Shown in pieces: positions 35,462 to 47,100 of a stretch of 64,000 bases of DNA. Every line of letters starts with the position of its first letter. Positions within the stretch are counted from its first letter, which is position 1. The position numbers and the translations under genes are program-made. Source of the DNA: Tolypeutes matacus (taxonomy: Eukaryota > Chordata > Mammalia > Cingulata > Chlamyphoridae); NCBI GenBank assembly GCA_026826555.1, contig JAKSZT010054334.1, positions 35,718,055 to 35,782,054 of the forward strand. The letters are read 5' to 3'. The notes under the pieces were generated by a model. It saw only the letters and a program-made list of their open reading frames with translations. It did no database searches and was not told where the DNA came from.

Positions 35462-38400
35462 ATGGCTGAAGTAAGAAATTCTTTACGAGTAATAACACTG
35501 AATGTTAATGGATTAAATTCACCAATCAAAAGACACAGACTGGCAGAATGGATAAGAAAATATGATCCATCTATATCCTGTCTACAAGAAACCCACCTTC
35601 GACCCAGACATTAAAGGAGGCTGAAAGTGAATGGCTGGAAAACCATTTTACAAGCTAACAATAGCGAAAAAAGGCAGGAGTAGCTATTCTAATATCAGAC
35701 AAAATAGACTTTAAAAGCAAAACTATTGTAAGAGACAAAGAAAGACACTACATATTAGTAAAAGGAGTAATCTCTCAAGAAGAGAGAACAATCATCAACA
35801 TTTACCCACCTAATCGGGGTTCCTCAAAATACGAGTGGCAAACTCTGGAAAAACTAAGAGGAGAACTAAATGCCTCTACAATTATAGCAGGCGACTTCAA
35901 CACACCACTATCATCATTAGACAGAACATCTAGACAGAGAATCAATAAAGAAACTAAGGCACTCAACAGCACATTAGAAGACCTGGACTTAATAGACATA
36001 TACAGAACACTACACCCAAATACAGCGGGATTTACATTCTTCTCGAGTGCACATGGAACATACTCCAAAATAGACCACATGCTAGGCCTCAGAAAAACTC
36101 TCAATGAATTCAGAAAGATCGAGATTATACAAAGTAATTATTCCGACCACAACAGAATGAAGTTGGAAATCACTAAGGGCCAGAGAAACAGGTTAGGCAG
36201 AAGAATATGGAAGTTAAACAACACACTCTTAGACAAACAGTGGGTAAAAGAGGAAATCTCAAAAAAAATCAGTAACTACCTTGAAACTAATGAAAACAAC
36301 AACATAACATATCAAAACTTATGGGATGCAGTGAAAGCAGTCCTGAGAGGGAAGTTCATAGCCATAAATTCATATATTAAAAAAGAAGAAAGAGCTAAAA
36401 TTGAAGACCTACCTGCACACTTGCAGGAATTGGAAAAACAACAACAAACTAAACCAAAAGGAAGTAGAAAGAAGGAAATAACAAAGATTAGAGCAGAACT
36501 AAATGAAATGGAGAATAAGAAAACACTGGGAACAATAAACAAAACCAACAATACCCTAATACCAAAACCAAATAAAGATACCACAAGAAAGGAAAATTAC
36601 AGACCAATTTCTCTAATTAACCTAGATGCTAAAATCCTCAACAAAATACTTGCTAATCACATTCAACAACATATCAAAAGGATTATACACCATGACCAAG
36701 TGGGTTTCATCCCGAGTATGCAAGGATGGTTCAATATAAGAAAATCTATCAATGTAATACGCCACATAAATGGATTGAAAGAAAAAAATCACATGATCAT
36801 CTCTATAGATGCAGAAAAAGCATTCGACAAAATACAGCACTCTTTCCTCATAAAAACACTGCAAAAGATAGGAATAGATGGAAACTTTCTGAATATGATA
36901 AAGGGTATATATGAAAAACCCAATGCTAACATCATTTTCAACAGTGAAATCATAAAAGCCTTCCCTCTGAGATCAGGAACTAAACAAGAAGGCCCACTAT
37001 CACCACTCTTATTTAACATTGTCTTAGAAGTACTTGTGCGAGCACTGAAACAAGAAAAGGACATAAAAGGCATCCAGATTAGAAAAGAAGAAGTAAAAAT
37101 TTCATTATTTGCAGATTACATGATCCTATACATAGAAAGCCCTGAGAAATCTACAAGGTTTCTAGAACTTATAAAGGAGTTCAGTAATGTTGCAGGCTAT
37201 AAGATCAATGCTCAAAAATCAGCAGCATTTCTGTACACCAATTATGAGCAAACTGAGGAGGAAATCAGGAAAAAAATACCATTTACAATAGTAAACAAAA
37301 GAATCAAATACCTAGGAATAAATTTAACTAAAGATGTAAAGGACTTATATACAGAAAACTACACAACGCTGTTAAAGGAAGCAAAGAAGACTTAAATAAA
37401 TGGAAAAATATTCCCTGTTCATGGATAGGAAGACTAAACATCATCAAGATGTCTATCCTATCCAAACTAATCTACAGATTTAATGCAATCCCAATAAAAG
37501 TCAACACTGTATTTTTTAAGGAACTGGAAAAACTAACCACAAAATATATTTGGAGAGGCAAGAGGCCCCGAATTGCCAAAGACATATTGAAAAAGAAAAA
37601 TGAAGTTGGAGGTATCACACTACCTGACTTTAAAACATACTACAAAGCTACAGTGATCAAAACTGCATGGTATTGGCACAAGGATAGACCTACTGACCAA
37701 TGGAACCGAACTGAGAGTTCTAATATAGATCCTCGCATATACAGTTATTTAAATTTGACAAGGCCACGAAGCCCATTCAGTTGGGAGAGAATGGCCTCTT
37801 TAACAACTGGTGCTTGGAGAACTGGATATCCATATCCAAAAGAATGACAGAAGAAAACCATCTCACACCTTATTCAAAAATCAACTCAAGATTCATCAAA
37901 GATCTCAATATAAGAGCCAAAATCATAAAGACCTTGGAAGATAATGTAGGGAAGAATCTACAGGACCTTGTAATAGGAAATGGTTTCATGAACTTCACAG
38001 CCAAAGCACGAGCAGCAAGAGAAAAAATAGATAAATGGGATCTCATCAAAATTAAAAGCTTCTGCACCTCAAAGGATGTTATTAAGAAAATAAAAAGACA
38101 GCCTACCCAATGGGAGAAAATATTTGGCAACCATATATCTGATAGGAGCCTAATATCCTGCATATATAAAGAAATCCTACACCTTGAAAATAAAGGGACA
38201 AACAACCCATTTAAAAAATGGGCAAGTGACCTGAAAAGACACTTCTCCAAGGAAGAAATACAAATGGCTAAAAAGCACATGAAAAACATGAAAAAATGCT
38301 CAACATCGCTTGCTATCAGGGAAATGCAAATCAAAACTACAATGAGATACCATCTTACACCCATCAGAATGGCAGCTATTGAAAAAACAGGAGACACTAA

Positions 38401-38848
38401 ATGTTGGAGAGGATGTGGAGGAATGGGAACCCTCATCCACTGCTGGTGGGACTGTGGTATGGTCCAGCCACTGTGGAGGACAGTTTGGCGGTTCCTCAGA
38501 AAACTAACAATGATTAGTTTATTTTATGGTCTTCCGCATGATCCAGCAATTCCAATGCTAGGTATATACCCAGAAGAACTGAAAGCATAGACACAAACAG
38601 ATATATGCACACCAATGTTCATAGCGGCATTGTTCACCATTGCCAAAAGTTGGAATCAGCCCTGGTGCCCATCAACAGACGAATGGATAAGCAAAATGTG
38701 GTACATACATACAATGGAATATTACTCAGCTGTAAGAAGGAATAAAGTGCTAACACATGGAATAACGTAGATGAATCTTGAAGACCTTATGTTGAGTGAA
38801 GCAAGCCAGGCACTGAAGGATGAACAGTATATGACCTCACTGATCTGA
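35462..38848 (+). pseudogene. L1 ORF2 (endonuclease / reverse transcriptase), inactivated
   Basis: ORF2p nicks target DNA and reverse-transcribes L1 RNA. ATG at 35462. The N-terminal endonuclease shows 'LNVNGLNSP' and 'SCLQETH', then TAA at 35612-35614, and a frameshift near 35668-35673. From 35674 to 37395 one frame is open (573 codons) with '[10 protein letters not shown]' (about 35889), 'IDHMLG' (36070) and 'YSDHN' (36139). Reverse transcriptase follows: 'YRPISLIN', '[13 protein letters not shown]' (motif A) and 'PLSPLLFN' (motif B). Motif C reads FADY (37111-37119) where FADD is expected, so a catalytic Asp is lost. Upstream of YRPISLIN an in-frame deletion joins the linker to '[15 protein letters not shown]'. 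Frameshifts lie near 37380-37395 and 37770-37785. The C-terminal zinc knuckle [18 protein letters not shown] (near 38400-38455) is intact. TAG at 38588 and TAG at 38768 precede the natural stop TGA at 38846-38848. Long minus-strand frames here (for example 37870-38436) are antisense shadows. Confidence 0.93.
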
Positions 38849-39371
38849 ACTGAGGAAAGTGAGCAGTCTCTGAGAGCCATTGTCTGAAAGATAGGTTAAC
38901 AAGAGAGAGTAAGAGAAGAGCAGGCGTTGAGCCATCACCCATATGGACATAATCTATGGTAAAGGGATAGATTGTGGTTGCATGTTGGGGGATGGGGCGG
39001 ATGGGTGGTGGTGTTCCTGGGTTTGCTGGAGCGGCGCTGGCAGGTGGGTGGATTAGGAAGGGCAAGTTCAAATACACAGGGTATATAACTGTGAATCTTG
39101 ACATTCCATGGGTCGGGATAGGATGGTGTCATGTGCCCTGGGGGGCTGGGGGGAAGGGAACAGTCAAGATCTAATGGGGTGTTTGGTGGTCATGGGGAAG
39201 GTTTTTCATTACCTTACAGTAATGGACACAGAACATGGTAAATATCATCAAAATTATTAAACTGTATCATCTAAATTGTAAACTATACTGTAAATCATTA
39301 ACAATGTTTAGTTGCTATATTTTGCTATCTGCATAACAGTTATAACAATGCTAACATGCAAAAAAGAAAAG

Positions 39372-39408
39372 GGGGGGGTTTAATATGGGGTTGGGAAGTG
39401 GGGGTGGT
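39372..39408 (+). promoter_or_regulatory. G-quadruplex-type tract in L1 3' UTR
   Basis: Four G-runs (8, 4, 3 and 5 G) within 34 bases, with loops of 8, 2 and 4. L1 3' UTRs of other mammals carry a comparable polypurine G-rich tract that can fold as a quadruplex. Folding here is inferred. Confidence 0.7.
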
Positions 39409-39512
39409 TTGGTATCTGGGAGTCTCTGGTACTCCATGTGTGACTTTGCTGTGACGTAAAACTTCTTTGAATATTAAATGAAAATTTGGGAGACAATGGG
39501 GATTGAGAGGGG

Positions 39513-39536
39513 GAATGTCCAGCACACTGGACATTC
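39513..39536 (+). other. Perfect stem-loop in L1 3' UTR
   Basis: Arms 'gaatgtccag' (39513-39522) and 'ctggacattc' (39527-39536) pair perfectly over 10 bp around the tetraloop 'caca'. It sits just upstream of the A-rich stretch at 39541-39575. Possible RNA structure recognised by the L1 machinery; no direct evidence. Confidence 0.75.
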
Positions 39537-41529
39537 GATAACACAATGATAAAAGGAAAATAAAAGAATAAATATGTATATATTTATATATTAAAGGCAT
39601 TTTCTTTTGCTTTTTTCACCATTTTTTTGAATGTCCCAATCCGCTAATTATATTTTGTTTTGTTTTGTTTTTTGTTTGATTGTTTGTTTGTTTTTTTCCT
39701 GAGTTTCCTTATGTTTGTCTCTTGCATGTAAGCTTATCATTGTTGTTTCTTTTTCCTATTAAGTGTATTTGATTATTTTATGGTCTACATGTTCATGGAG
39801 GATTTGGATCACAGAAGGGTTACAATGGATACTGCAGGGGATTATTGGTGGGGGTGTCTGGGAGGGGGAATTCATGGGAGTTAGTTCATCCGAATATACA
39901 TGAAAGATACACAAAATTATTCAAAGGGCATGGTCACGATGGGTGGACAATCACACAATGAATGAGGGAATCTGAATTCCTAGCCTGGAGAGCTCTGCCA
40001 CAGTCTCCAAGGGAGCAGCAATAGTTCTCTGAGTGCAGGGACAGTGTCTGACAAAAGAGGATGACCCACTGATGAGTTCTTTTTATTGATGACTACCCTT
40101 GTGAGTCTTTGCTCTTGTAACTGAGACTTAGCTTGTTGTTGCGGGGTGCCTAAGGGTTGCCACCTGAGAGCCTCCTTGTTGCTCAAATGTGGCCCCTCTC
40201 TAAGCCAAACTCAGCATATGAATGCATTACCTTCCCCCCAACGTGGACATGACTCCTGGGGATGAGCCTTCCTGGCAACGAGGGATTAATACCAAGTGCC
40301 AACTGGCAACACGACTGGAAAAAGACCTTGAATAAAAGGGGGAAAAGGTAAAAACAAATGAGTTCAAGTGGCTAAGAAACTTCAAAGAGAGTCGGGAGGT
40401 CATCCCAGAGGTAACTCTTACGCACACCTCAGTAGGAGCTCATAGAACATCAAAGTGCCTATCACCCCACACAGAGGGGCTCCTAAGAGCTCTGGAGACA
40501 TCCAGGTCCTGTATAAGGGGGGATAGCCCCAGAGACTGACGCCTTATCAGTGGGCTCTATTTTGGAATCTGTGCTCCTGAGAGTGACAGAATTGGACTCA
40601 AATAAGTTCTCCTTGCACATGGTTCATCAGTCCCTTCTACTCAAACCTATATGTGATGCTGGAGTTTTTAGGTATACTTCCAGAGACTGGAGCCTCTGGC
40701 TTACCTATGTGCCAGGTGTGCGTGGAATCTCGGTGGAGCTGCAACTCCTACCCTACAGCTCAATGGACTCATCTAAGTCACCTGGCGAGGAGACAACGAT
40801 GGGCAACGGCCAGCCCAGGGAATGGAGAGGGCCTGCATCTGCAGGCAGGATCATCCCACCCACCATATCCATGGGATACAAGCCCTCTCTCACTTGGAGG
40901 TAAAGTGGACATCACCATCCCTGTCCCCTCAGGATTGGGGGAAGAACTATGGACTAGAGTCGACTTGATGGTATTCTGTTGTACACATATGGTGATTCTA
41001 GCAATGGAAGAAATTATAACAATGAGGTGGAGCCAGTGACCACTTGACACTTTCAGAGCAGGGAGGGATTGAGCAGTTGAAATACAGGGGGTTCTTTGGG
41101 ATTTGGAGGTTGTCATGAGTACCGTTGTGGCAACGGATGTAGGCCATTTTAAATCAGCACACACCACTCAGAACTGTGTGGGAGATAGTGTGGTCTACGG
41201 TGTGAACTGTGGTCTATGGTTGGTGGCAAGGCCCCAGATTGTGTAGGTCCATTGAGGGTGGTGGGCCACACTTGTGGGAGATGTTTGTGTGGGATGTGGT
41301 GGGAGGTGTGGGAGGTGGGCAACATGGGAATTCCAGTGGATTCCGTGTAATATTTTAGGTAATCTAAGCACCTCTTAAAATATATTTATATATATATATA
41401 TAAATAACATTTTTGTAAGCAAATGCACGTATGTGCATATATATTTATATATCATTTTACAAATATTGGTATGTATTGTGAAAATTTTGATTTTAACCCA
41501 CAATAAAAAATAAGTAAATAAATAAAAAG

Positions 41530-41542
41530 AGAGAAGCTTAGA
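41530..41542 (+). repeat. L1 target-site duplication, right copy
   Basis: 'agagaagcttaga', identical to 32612-32624. The intact match marks the insertion as comparatively young. Confidence 0.85.
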
Positions 41543-41569
41543 TTAATATCTGTCCTTTTCTTCATAGGT

Positions 41570-41745
41570 TTTTATTACACTTCAAAATCAATATTTAGTT
41601 ATCATTGTAATTTAATGATGGTCTCCCCTACTAGACTGCAACCCCTATGAAAGCATGACTTGTTCTCTTTAACTATTGCATGCCCAGGACTCAGTAGTAA
41701 GTTCTTCATTAATATTTGTTAATTGAATAATTGTAGTTATAGTGA
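41570..41745 (+). repeat. L2 LINE 3' end
   Basis: Shows 'cccctactagactgcaaccc' (41626), 'atgaaagcatgacttgttct' (41648), 'tgcatgcccaggactcagta' (41678) and 'taatatttgttaattgaata' (41710), the order of the L2 3' terminus. Terminal bases are intact enough to fix the orientation. Confidence 0.78.
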
Positions 41746-41799
41746 TGGCGATGTCTACAACCAACTTAAAAGATTAATTTACAAAATGCCAATGAGGGA

Positions 41800-42035
41800 G
41801 TAATTATAATCTAGGCATTTTACATATAATACATACGATGCTTACAAAAACTTCAGGGAATGTATTGTAATCCCTTTTATAAGGATGCGTACACTAATGC
41901 TAAGAAAAATTAAGCAGATTGATCAAGGCTATAGCTAGATGTAGAATATTAGAGGGGCCAGCATTTAGCACATATCTCTTAACTCCAAACCTTAACTCCA
42001 AATCCATATCTTTATGTTACATTGCCTCTCGATTT
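41800..42035 (-). repeat. MIR SINE
   Basis: Reverse-oriented MIR. In plus it reads 'aggcattttacatataatac' (41813), 'aatcccttttataagga' (41870), 'aaattaagcagattgatcaa' (41908) and ends with 'atctcttaactccaaacctt' and 'acattgcctc' near 42020, matching the reverse MIR layout through the tRNA-like end. Confidence 0.75.
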
Positions 42036-43914
42036 AGATAGGATATTGCTTCCAGCAACCTATAGTGAAATTTAATATTGTACTGAACATGTCTCCTTAT
42101 GTATTTTCTCTCAAGGGCTCTCTAACTTGCTTGGAATATTTAAGGTTCATTGGGGGCAGATAAGAACTAAAGCTGAGTGTGAACCAAAAATGCTAGTTAG
42201 GATAAGAGTAGGTGTACTTGAATATGACTTTGAGAATACTTAATAAAATCATAGATCTTTCTAGACCTCATTTATTAACTGAGGAGTATATGCACATACA
42301 CACTGATTTGCTCTCCTCTACTTGCTAGTTTGTTTGTTTTTTTTTAAAATACTTTTGGGAATGAATATTGATAACCTGTCATAATTTTCACCTGAAAAAT
42401 CATATGTCTTATTGTTCTTTATTTTATTGCCTCTGGACTTAACATTTCCTCTCTGAATATCTTTTCCATTATTTTATTAAGTATTGATGTCATTCTTTTA
42501 AGTTATTTGGGAACACTCTCCCTAACTTTTAAAAAGAATCAATACAGCATTTGCTCTTCTCTAATCTTCCTCTTCTCCCTGTATCCTAAGATTTTCAAAA
42601 ATATTTTTAAGTGGTTTAGTGAGTAGGTTAGCTAATACTTTTAAAAACCTAGTACATCATCCATCCATCATGTATATTTGCTATACATGACACCCTTCAT
42701 ACAAACATTTTAGAATGCTTTCCTGTTATTACTATAAAACAGAATATACAATTAAATGGCAAGTTGCAATCAATAAGTCTAGACTTGGTTTAAACTTAGC
42801 CAATTCTTTTATCACTAAATATGAAAGGGAAAAGACAACAAAAAATAAAAACAAGGGTTAGCATGTAATTATCATGCAAAACCAGAGAAGTCTATGATTT
42901 GGAACCAGCAAATTTTCATTTCTTTGTCAAGATTTTTTCTTTTTAATCACAGGGCAATCAAATGAGAGTAATTATTTTTCCCTCTTGGAATATCCATTAA
43001 GAAAAAAATGAAACGTTGTTTTATTCTCTATCTTCAGTCAGATTATTGAATATGTCAAACTGCTAAAATATGTAGATTCCACTTTCTTCTGTTTTATCCA
43101 TAATGTTGAAGGTCTTGCCTTCTATATATGGGGTAGGATTATCCATGCTTTCTAGACATTCTTTTGGGAATGAGTTGGAATTTTTTCAATGGCCCTTCTG
43201 TGCTTATTCATAAAAATGTATTATCCTCAAAGACCTCATAGATGAAACCTCTGAGAGAAGCAGGAAGACATGTCAAAGATTGTCATCAACTTCAAGATAG
43301 TGAATTTTTACCCAAACTGTTTACATGGTAGTAAAGTAAGAATTCCAGGAAAGGGCAGACTGAGGGTTTTTTCTCATTCAAAATGATTAAATATTGTTTC
43401 TTACCTATCAATAGTGAATAGTTTCAACATAAAGCATTGCTTTCTAAAAGACCATGAAAATACTTAATTTTCCATACTTTCTTCTTTCTTGAAAGCTAAT
43501 AATGCTGACTTCTTTTGGATCCCTTAAAATATACTTTTTAAAGTAGGATTCATTATTTGTAGTAGTGTAGGCATCAACAAAGTCAACAACTGAAAAATAA
43601 TTTGTTATATACTTCAAATATAAGTGGATTAGGTACATGGGGACAAGACTGATAAACTGGATTTTGACATGGTATCTAGTTCAGGGCTGCACAAATATTG
43701 AATAAATACTTGAATTAACAATACCCAGGGATACATAATATACATTCTGATAAGCAAGTATAAAAAATCTTTCCATGATTTGTTCTAAAATCCGCTCTTC
43801 TTATGTCTCTCCATCCTCCTACTCCCTCATATTTCTTTTTTTTCTTTATAGCCTCTTATATACCTTTTCACCTTCCCCTTTACAGATGTGGGCCATATTC
43901 ACATACTGGCTCTA
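42036..43914. other. Unassigned AT-rich DNA
   Basis: About 1.9 kb without recognised repeat, RNA gene or exon. Confidence 0.45.
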
Positions 43915-44145
43915 ACTTCTCAAAGGTGCCACTCTTATCTGATCTCATGGCACTCTCTATTTTTCTCTAGCATACTTACCATGGCTGGGAAATGAATAAT
44001 TATTTAGTTTTATTTGGAATGCTATCTCCAGTTTAGGGAGGTGAGAGACTGTATTTGTTTTGTTCACGTCTATAAACCTAAGGCCTAGAACAATGATGAG
44101 TATGTTAAAGAGTCCTTCAAAAAATATTTGTGGAATGGGTTTCTT
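43915..44145 (+). repeat. L2 LINE 3' end
   Basis: Contains 'gagactgtatttgttttgtt' (44045), 'taaacctaaggcctagaaca' (44073) and 'aaatatttgtggaatg' (44122), the L2 3' terminal order (activity phrase, gcctagcac-like block, aaatgtttgttgaatg-like end). Confidence 0.75.
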
Positions 44146-47100
44146 CTTCACCCAAAGAGACCCAGTCCAGTACCAGTGCATGGAACACACTGTTTACTGG
44201 CCTAACTGGCCTTTCAGTGTAGCTATCTAAATTACTTCCCAAAATCTCCTCATGAATGGATAAGCTAAAGAGGACAGAATTTACTGTTGTGTTGTTTTAA
44301 TGTTGTAGTTCAAGTAATTGTCCTCTTTAAATAAGGCCCTTACTTCCTTTTAAATCAGATGCTTTTCCAGCTCTTTCTTTATGTAAAAAAATTTTAAGGG
44401 CAAAATTTTGAGATTTTGGAGAAAGAAAATGAGAGATTGCTGCCACTGCCTCTCACTGGTATAGAACACATCTTTTCTTCAATCAGTGCAGAAGAGTTTC
44501 AGAGTGGAGAGTAATAATACAGCATTATAGTGGGAAAAGACTATTGTGAAAATGAGCCTTGGTCTGACAAACCGACATTCACAACAGACTATATTAGTGA
44601 CTTTAAGAGTGGTATATGCATTAAATAACTCAAAAGATGCTGTTTCTCCCCAAAAACACATTGTGATTGGAAGCATTTAGGTGTATACATATTGTATCAA
44701 AAATCATGGTTTCAACTGGAAGTGAGATCATTCGTTGCTCACTTCTACACATTCTATGTCTTTTCGAATTCTTCTACCCTATTTTTTATCTTTATCAATA
44801 TCAAATTTTATTCTAATTTCTTTTATTTTCATTTCTTTTGAATTTTCTTTGTACATGTACATCTTTCATGTTGGGATACATCCATTTTTTTTTTTTTTTT
44901 GGAAACTGCTAAATTTGTTTTCTTTCCTCCACAGAAAACACTACAGAAACTTACAAAAATACTTTCTCATTTTCTAGAGTAAAGAGTATTTTTATTATGT
45001 GTTGTATAAGTCAACAATTTTTAATTTGTGGAATTCAGCATGTTGTGATCATTCCACTGTTTCATTACCAAAGTTGAATTAGTTCCTCTGAAGCTTGAAA
45101 CAAAATTTATCTTCAAGATAGCCCTTTTAAAAAGAATCCACAGCTGTTGTCAGTCAGCCTTGTCACAATTCTTTAAGATGGGCTTCTTTTCATCTCTACT
45201 TGTATATGGATATACTGATGTATACTTCTACACAGTATATATCTACACATACTAGAATTCTTAGAACCTAATTTCTTCAGATTATTCACTTAGGACCCTA
45301 CAAAGAGTGCATTTGTATTTTGGCAAATGATCTAAAATGTACTAACTTTTAATCTGTTTATAATATTGAAGAGTCTTGTTACCTCCATTTTATAAATTGA
45401 TTTTAACAACAACAACAAAAGTTACAGGTCTCATTGTCGTCCCTGCCATATATTTACTGTGGTGGAAGCATAACCTGTGTCTTAATTTAGACACATTAGC
45501 ATTTCTGGAAACCATGATCAGCTGTGCCCATTGTCATATGGAATGAGCCTGTAAATCTTTTCCTAATCTCAATATTCCAAGAATATAAAACAGAAACATA
45601 AAATTAGCTTCAAAATTCACAGGGGAAAATTTATTATTTCATGTTATATTAACACTTTATAAACCAACAGGAATTTAAAAATTGCCATTGGATATTTTAT
45701 TAGATAAGGGCATTGAGAAATCAAAACTAGATAATCTTTTCTCCCACACGATATTGGGTTAGTAATTTGCTGATATGATAAAGAGCACTAGTTCTTAGGT
45801 CTAGTTCTTAAAATAAGTTGACTTATGCTATTTATTTCTTTTGCTGAGGTATAATTTCCTAATTTTAATATGATACAGTTGGTTGAGATTGTTTCTAATG
45901 TCATGTCCACAGCTAAGGATGTATGACTGCTATATATTTTTCCCTCTTTTACATTATTACACAATCTGTTTTTATCATCATTTTCTTCAGGCAATTTAGA
46001 TAATATTTTGTCCACATAATTTCAAAGATAGGTAACTCACACTTAAGAAATGCAAATATACCTTGACACATAAAATTGGGTAATGCAGTTAAATATTATG
46101 GATTACATCTTACCACCATTTTATTTCCAGAACTTCATTACTTAGTGTCAGATCTTGCTTTATTACTTGATTATATGCTTTCTGTCACAAAGATGGACTA
46201 ATTATTTCTGAAATAGTACTATTGAAAGGATAAAACCATCATCAAAATCTATTCTCATTTTTTCAAAAACGGTGTATTGCTCAGAATTGAAAAAGAACTA
46301 TATGAAGTCTAATACTGTTTTTCTCTCAATTCCGTTATGCCCATTTGACTGTGTCTCTGAAATTCATAACAATGGCAATGAGGAATCACTGAAGTGGAAA
46401 GCTAAAGGGTAAGAGTATATGTAACATTATGCTTTGAAATAATTTTATATAATAGGACATTGTGGCATTTGTATAAAAGTTCAATGAGAAATGTAGGCTA
46501 TGACTTCATTGAAAATTTATTTTTAAGACTCTAGATAGTTCAGCAGAAAATTCAGACTGGAAATTCAAAGGACAGAACAAGACCTATTAAGTAATTCAGC
46601 CCATTCTATAAAGCCAAAGAGAAAGGGTATGAATATGTAATCATTCATTTTCTGAAAGCTGAGATGTTAGAATCAACTTAAGGATGGCTCGGATATTTGT
46701 AGCATATAAAAAGATTCAGTGGTTGCCTTAGGTTGACAGCAACTGTCTGCCTTCTGGTTACTAAACAAAGTTATGCTTACTCAAAGAAATCATAACCGAC
46801 ATTATTGAAACTGAAAATTATAATGCAATTTATTTTTCACATTTAGTAGTAGGACACAAAGAACTCTGTGATACATTATTTTTCTGTCATTAACTTCCAT
46901 CCACATAAGTTGATTTAGGCTGATGATGAACTCCATTATATCATATATTATCAACAGTATAAAAGTGCAAGACAAAAAAGAAGATAAAACTTCCCTATCA
47001 TAGGCTTTGTTTTATTATTTCATGTGAAGATGTACAGTCCTACAAACATGGTTTTATTTTAAAAGTAATCACCATAGAAATAAAGTTTCATAGGTGGGAG

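Larger units (their letters stand above)
38849..41515 (+). other. L1 3' UTR, unusually long (about 2.65 kb)
   Basis: Runs from the ORF2 stop to 'cccacaataaaaaataagta' and the A-rich tail. Parts: a G-rich segment 38970-39430 with a quadruplex-type run, a stem-loop at 39513-39536, an AT-rich and A-rich stretch 39541-39597 that itself looks like an L1 tail, a T-rich stretch 39600-39780, a module 39960-41370 whose distal 1.2 kb (from about 40190) recurs inverted at 6761-8036, and the terminal AT-rich 41370-41460. Human L1 3' UTRs are about 0.5 kb, so this is several times longer. Open frames of 117-129 codons at 40550-41167 are on both strands, overlap each other and have no domain; I regard them as chance. 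Confidence 0.82.
32625..41529 (+). mobile_element. Nearly full-length L1 retrotransposon, inactive
   Basis: About 8.9 kb bounded by an exact 13-bp target duplication. Order: 5' UTR 32639-34418, ORF1 34419-35398, spacer 35399-35461, ORF2 35462-38848, 3' UTR 38849-41515, A-rich tail. The element starts 'ggggccaagatggtg', the usual L1 head. It is the youngest-looking L1 here: ORF2 is still partly open for 573 codons. It is dead because both ORFs carry stops and frameshifts, ORF2 lacks about 150 codons relative to the old L1 in this window, and the reverse-transcriptase active site is changed. Large size is mainly due to the very long 3' UTR. Confidence 0.93.

Noticed and set aside
37870..38436. 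188-codon minus-strand open frame
   Set aside because: Antisense to the ORF2 C-terminal region, which is clearly coding-derived on the plus strand.
40550..41167. Overlapping 117-129-codon frames on both strands
   Set aside because: They lie in the L1 3' UTR, overlap one another on opposite strands and have no domain or counterpart in the copy at 6761-8036.
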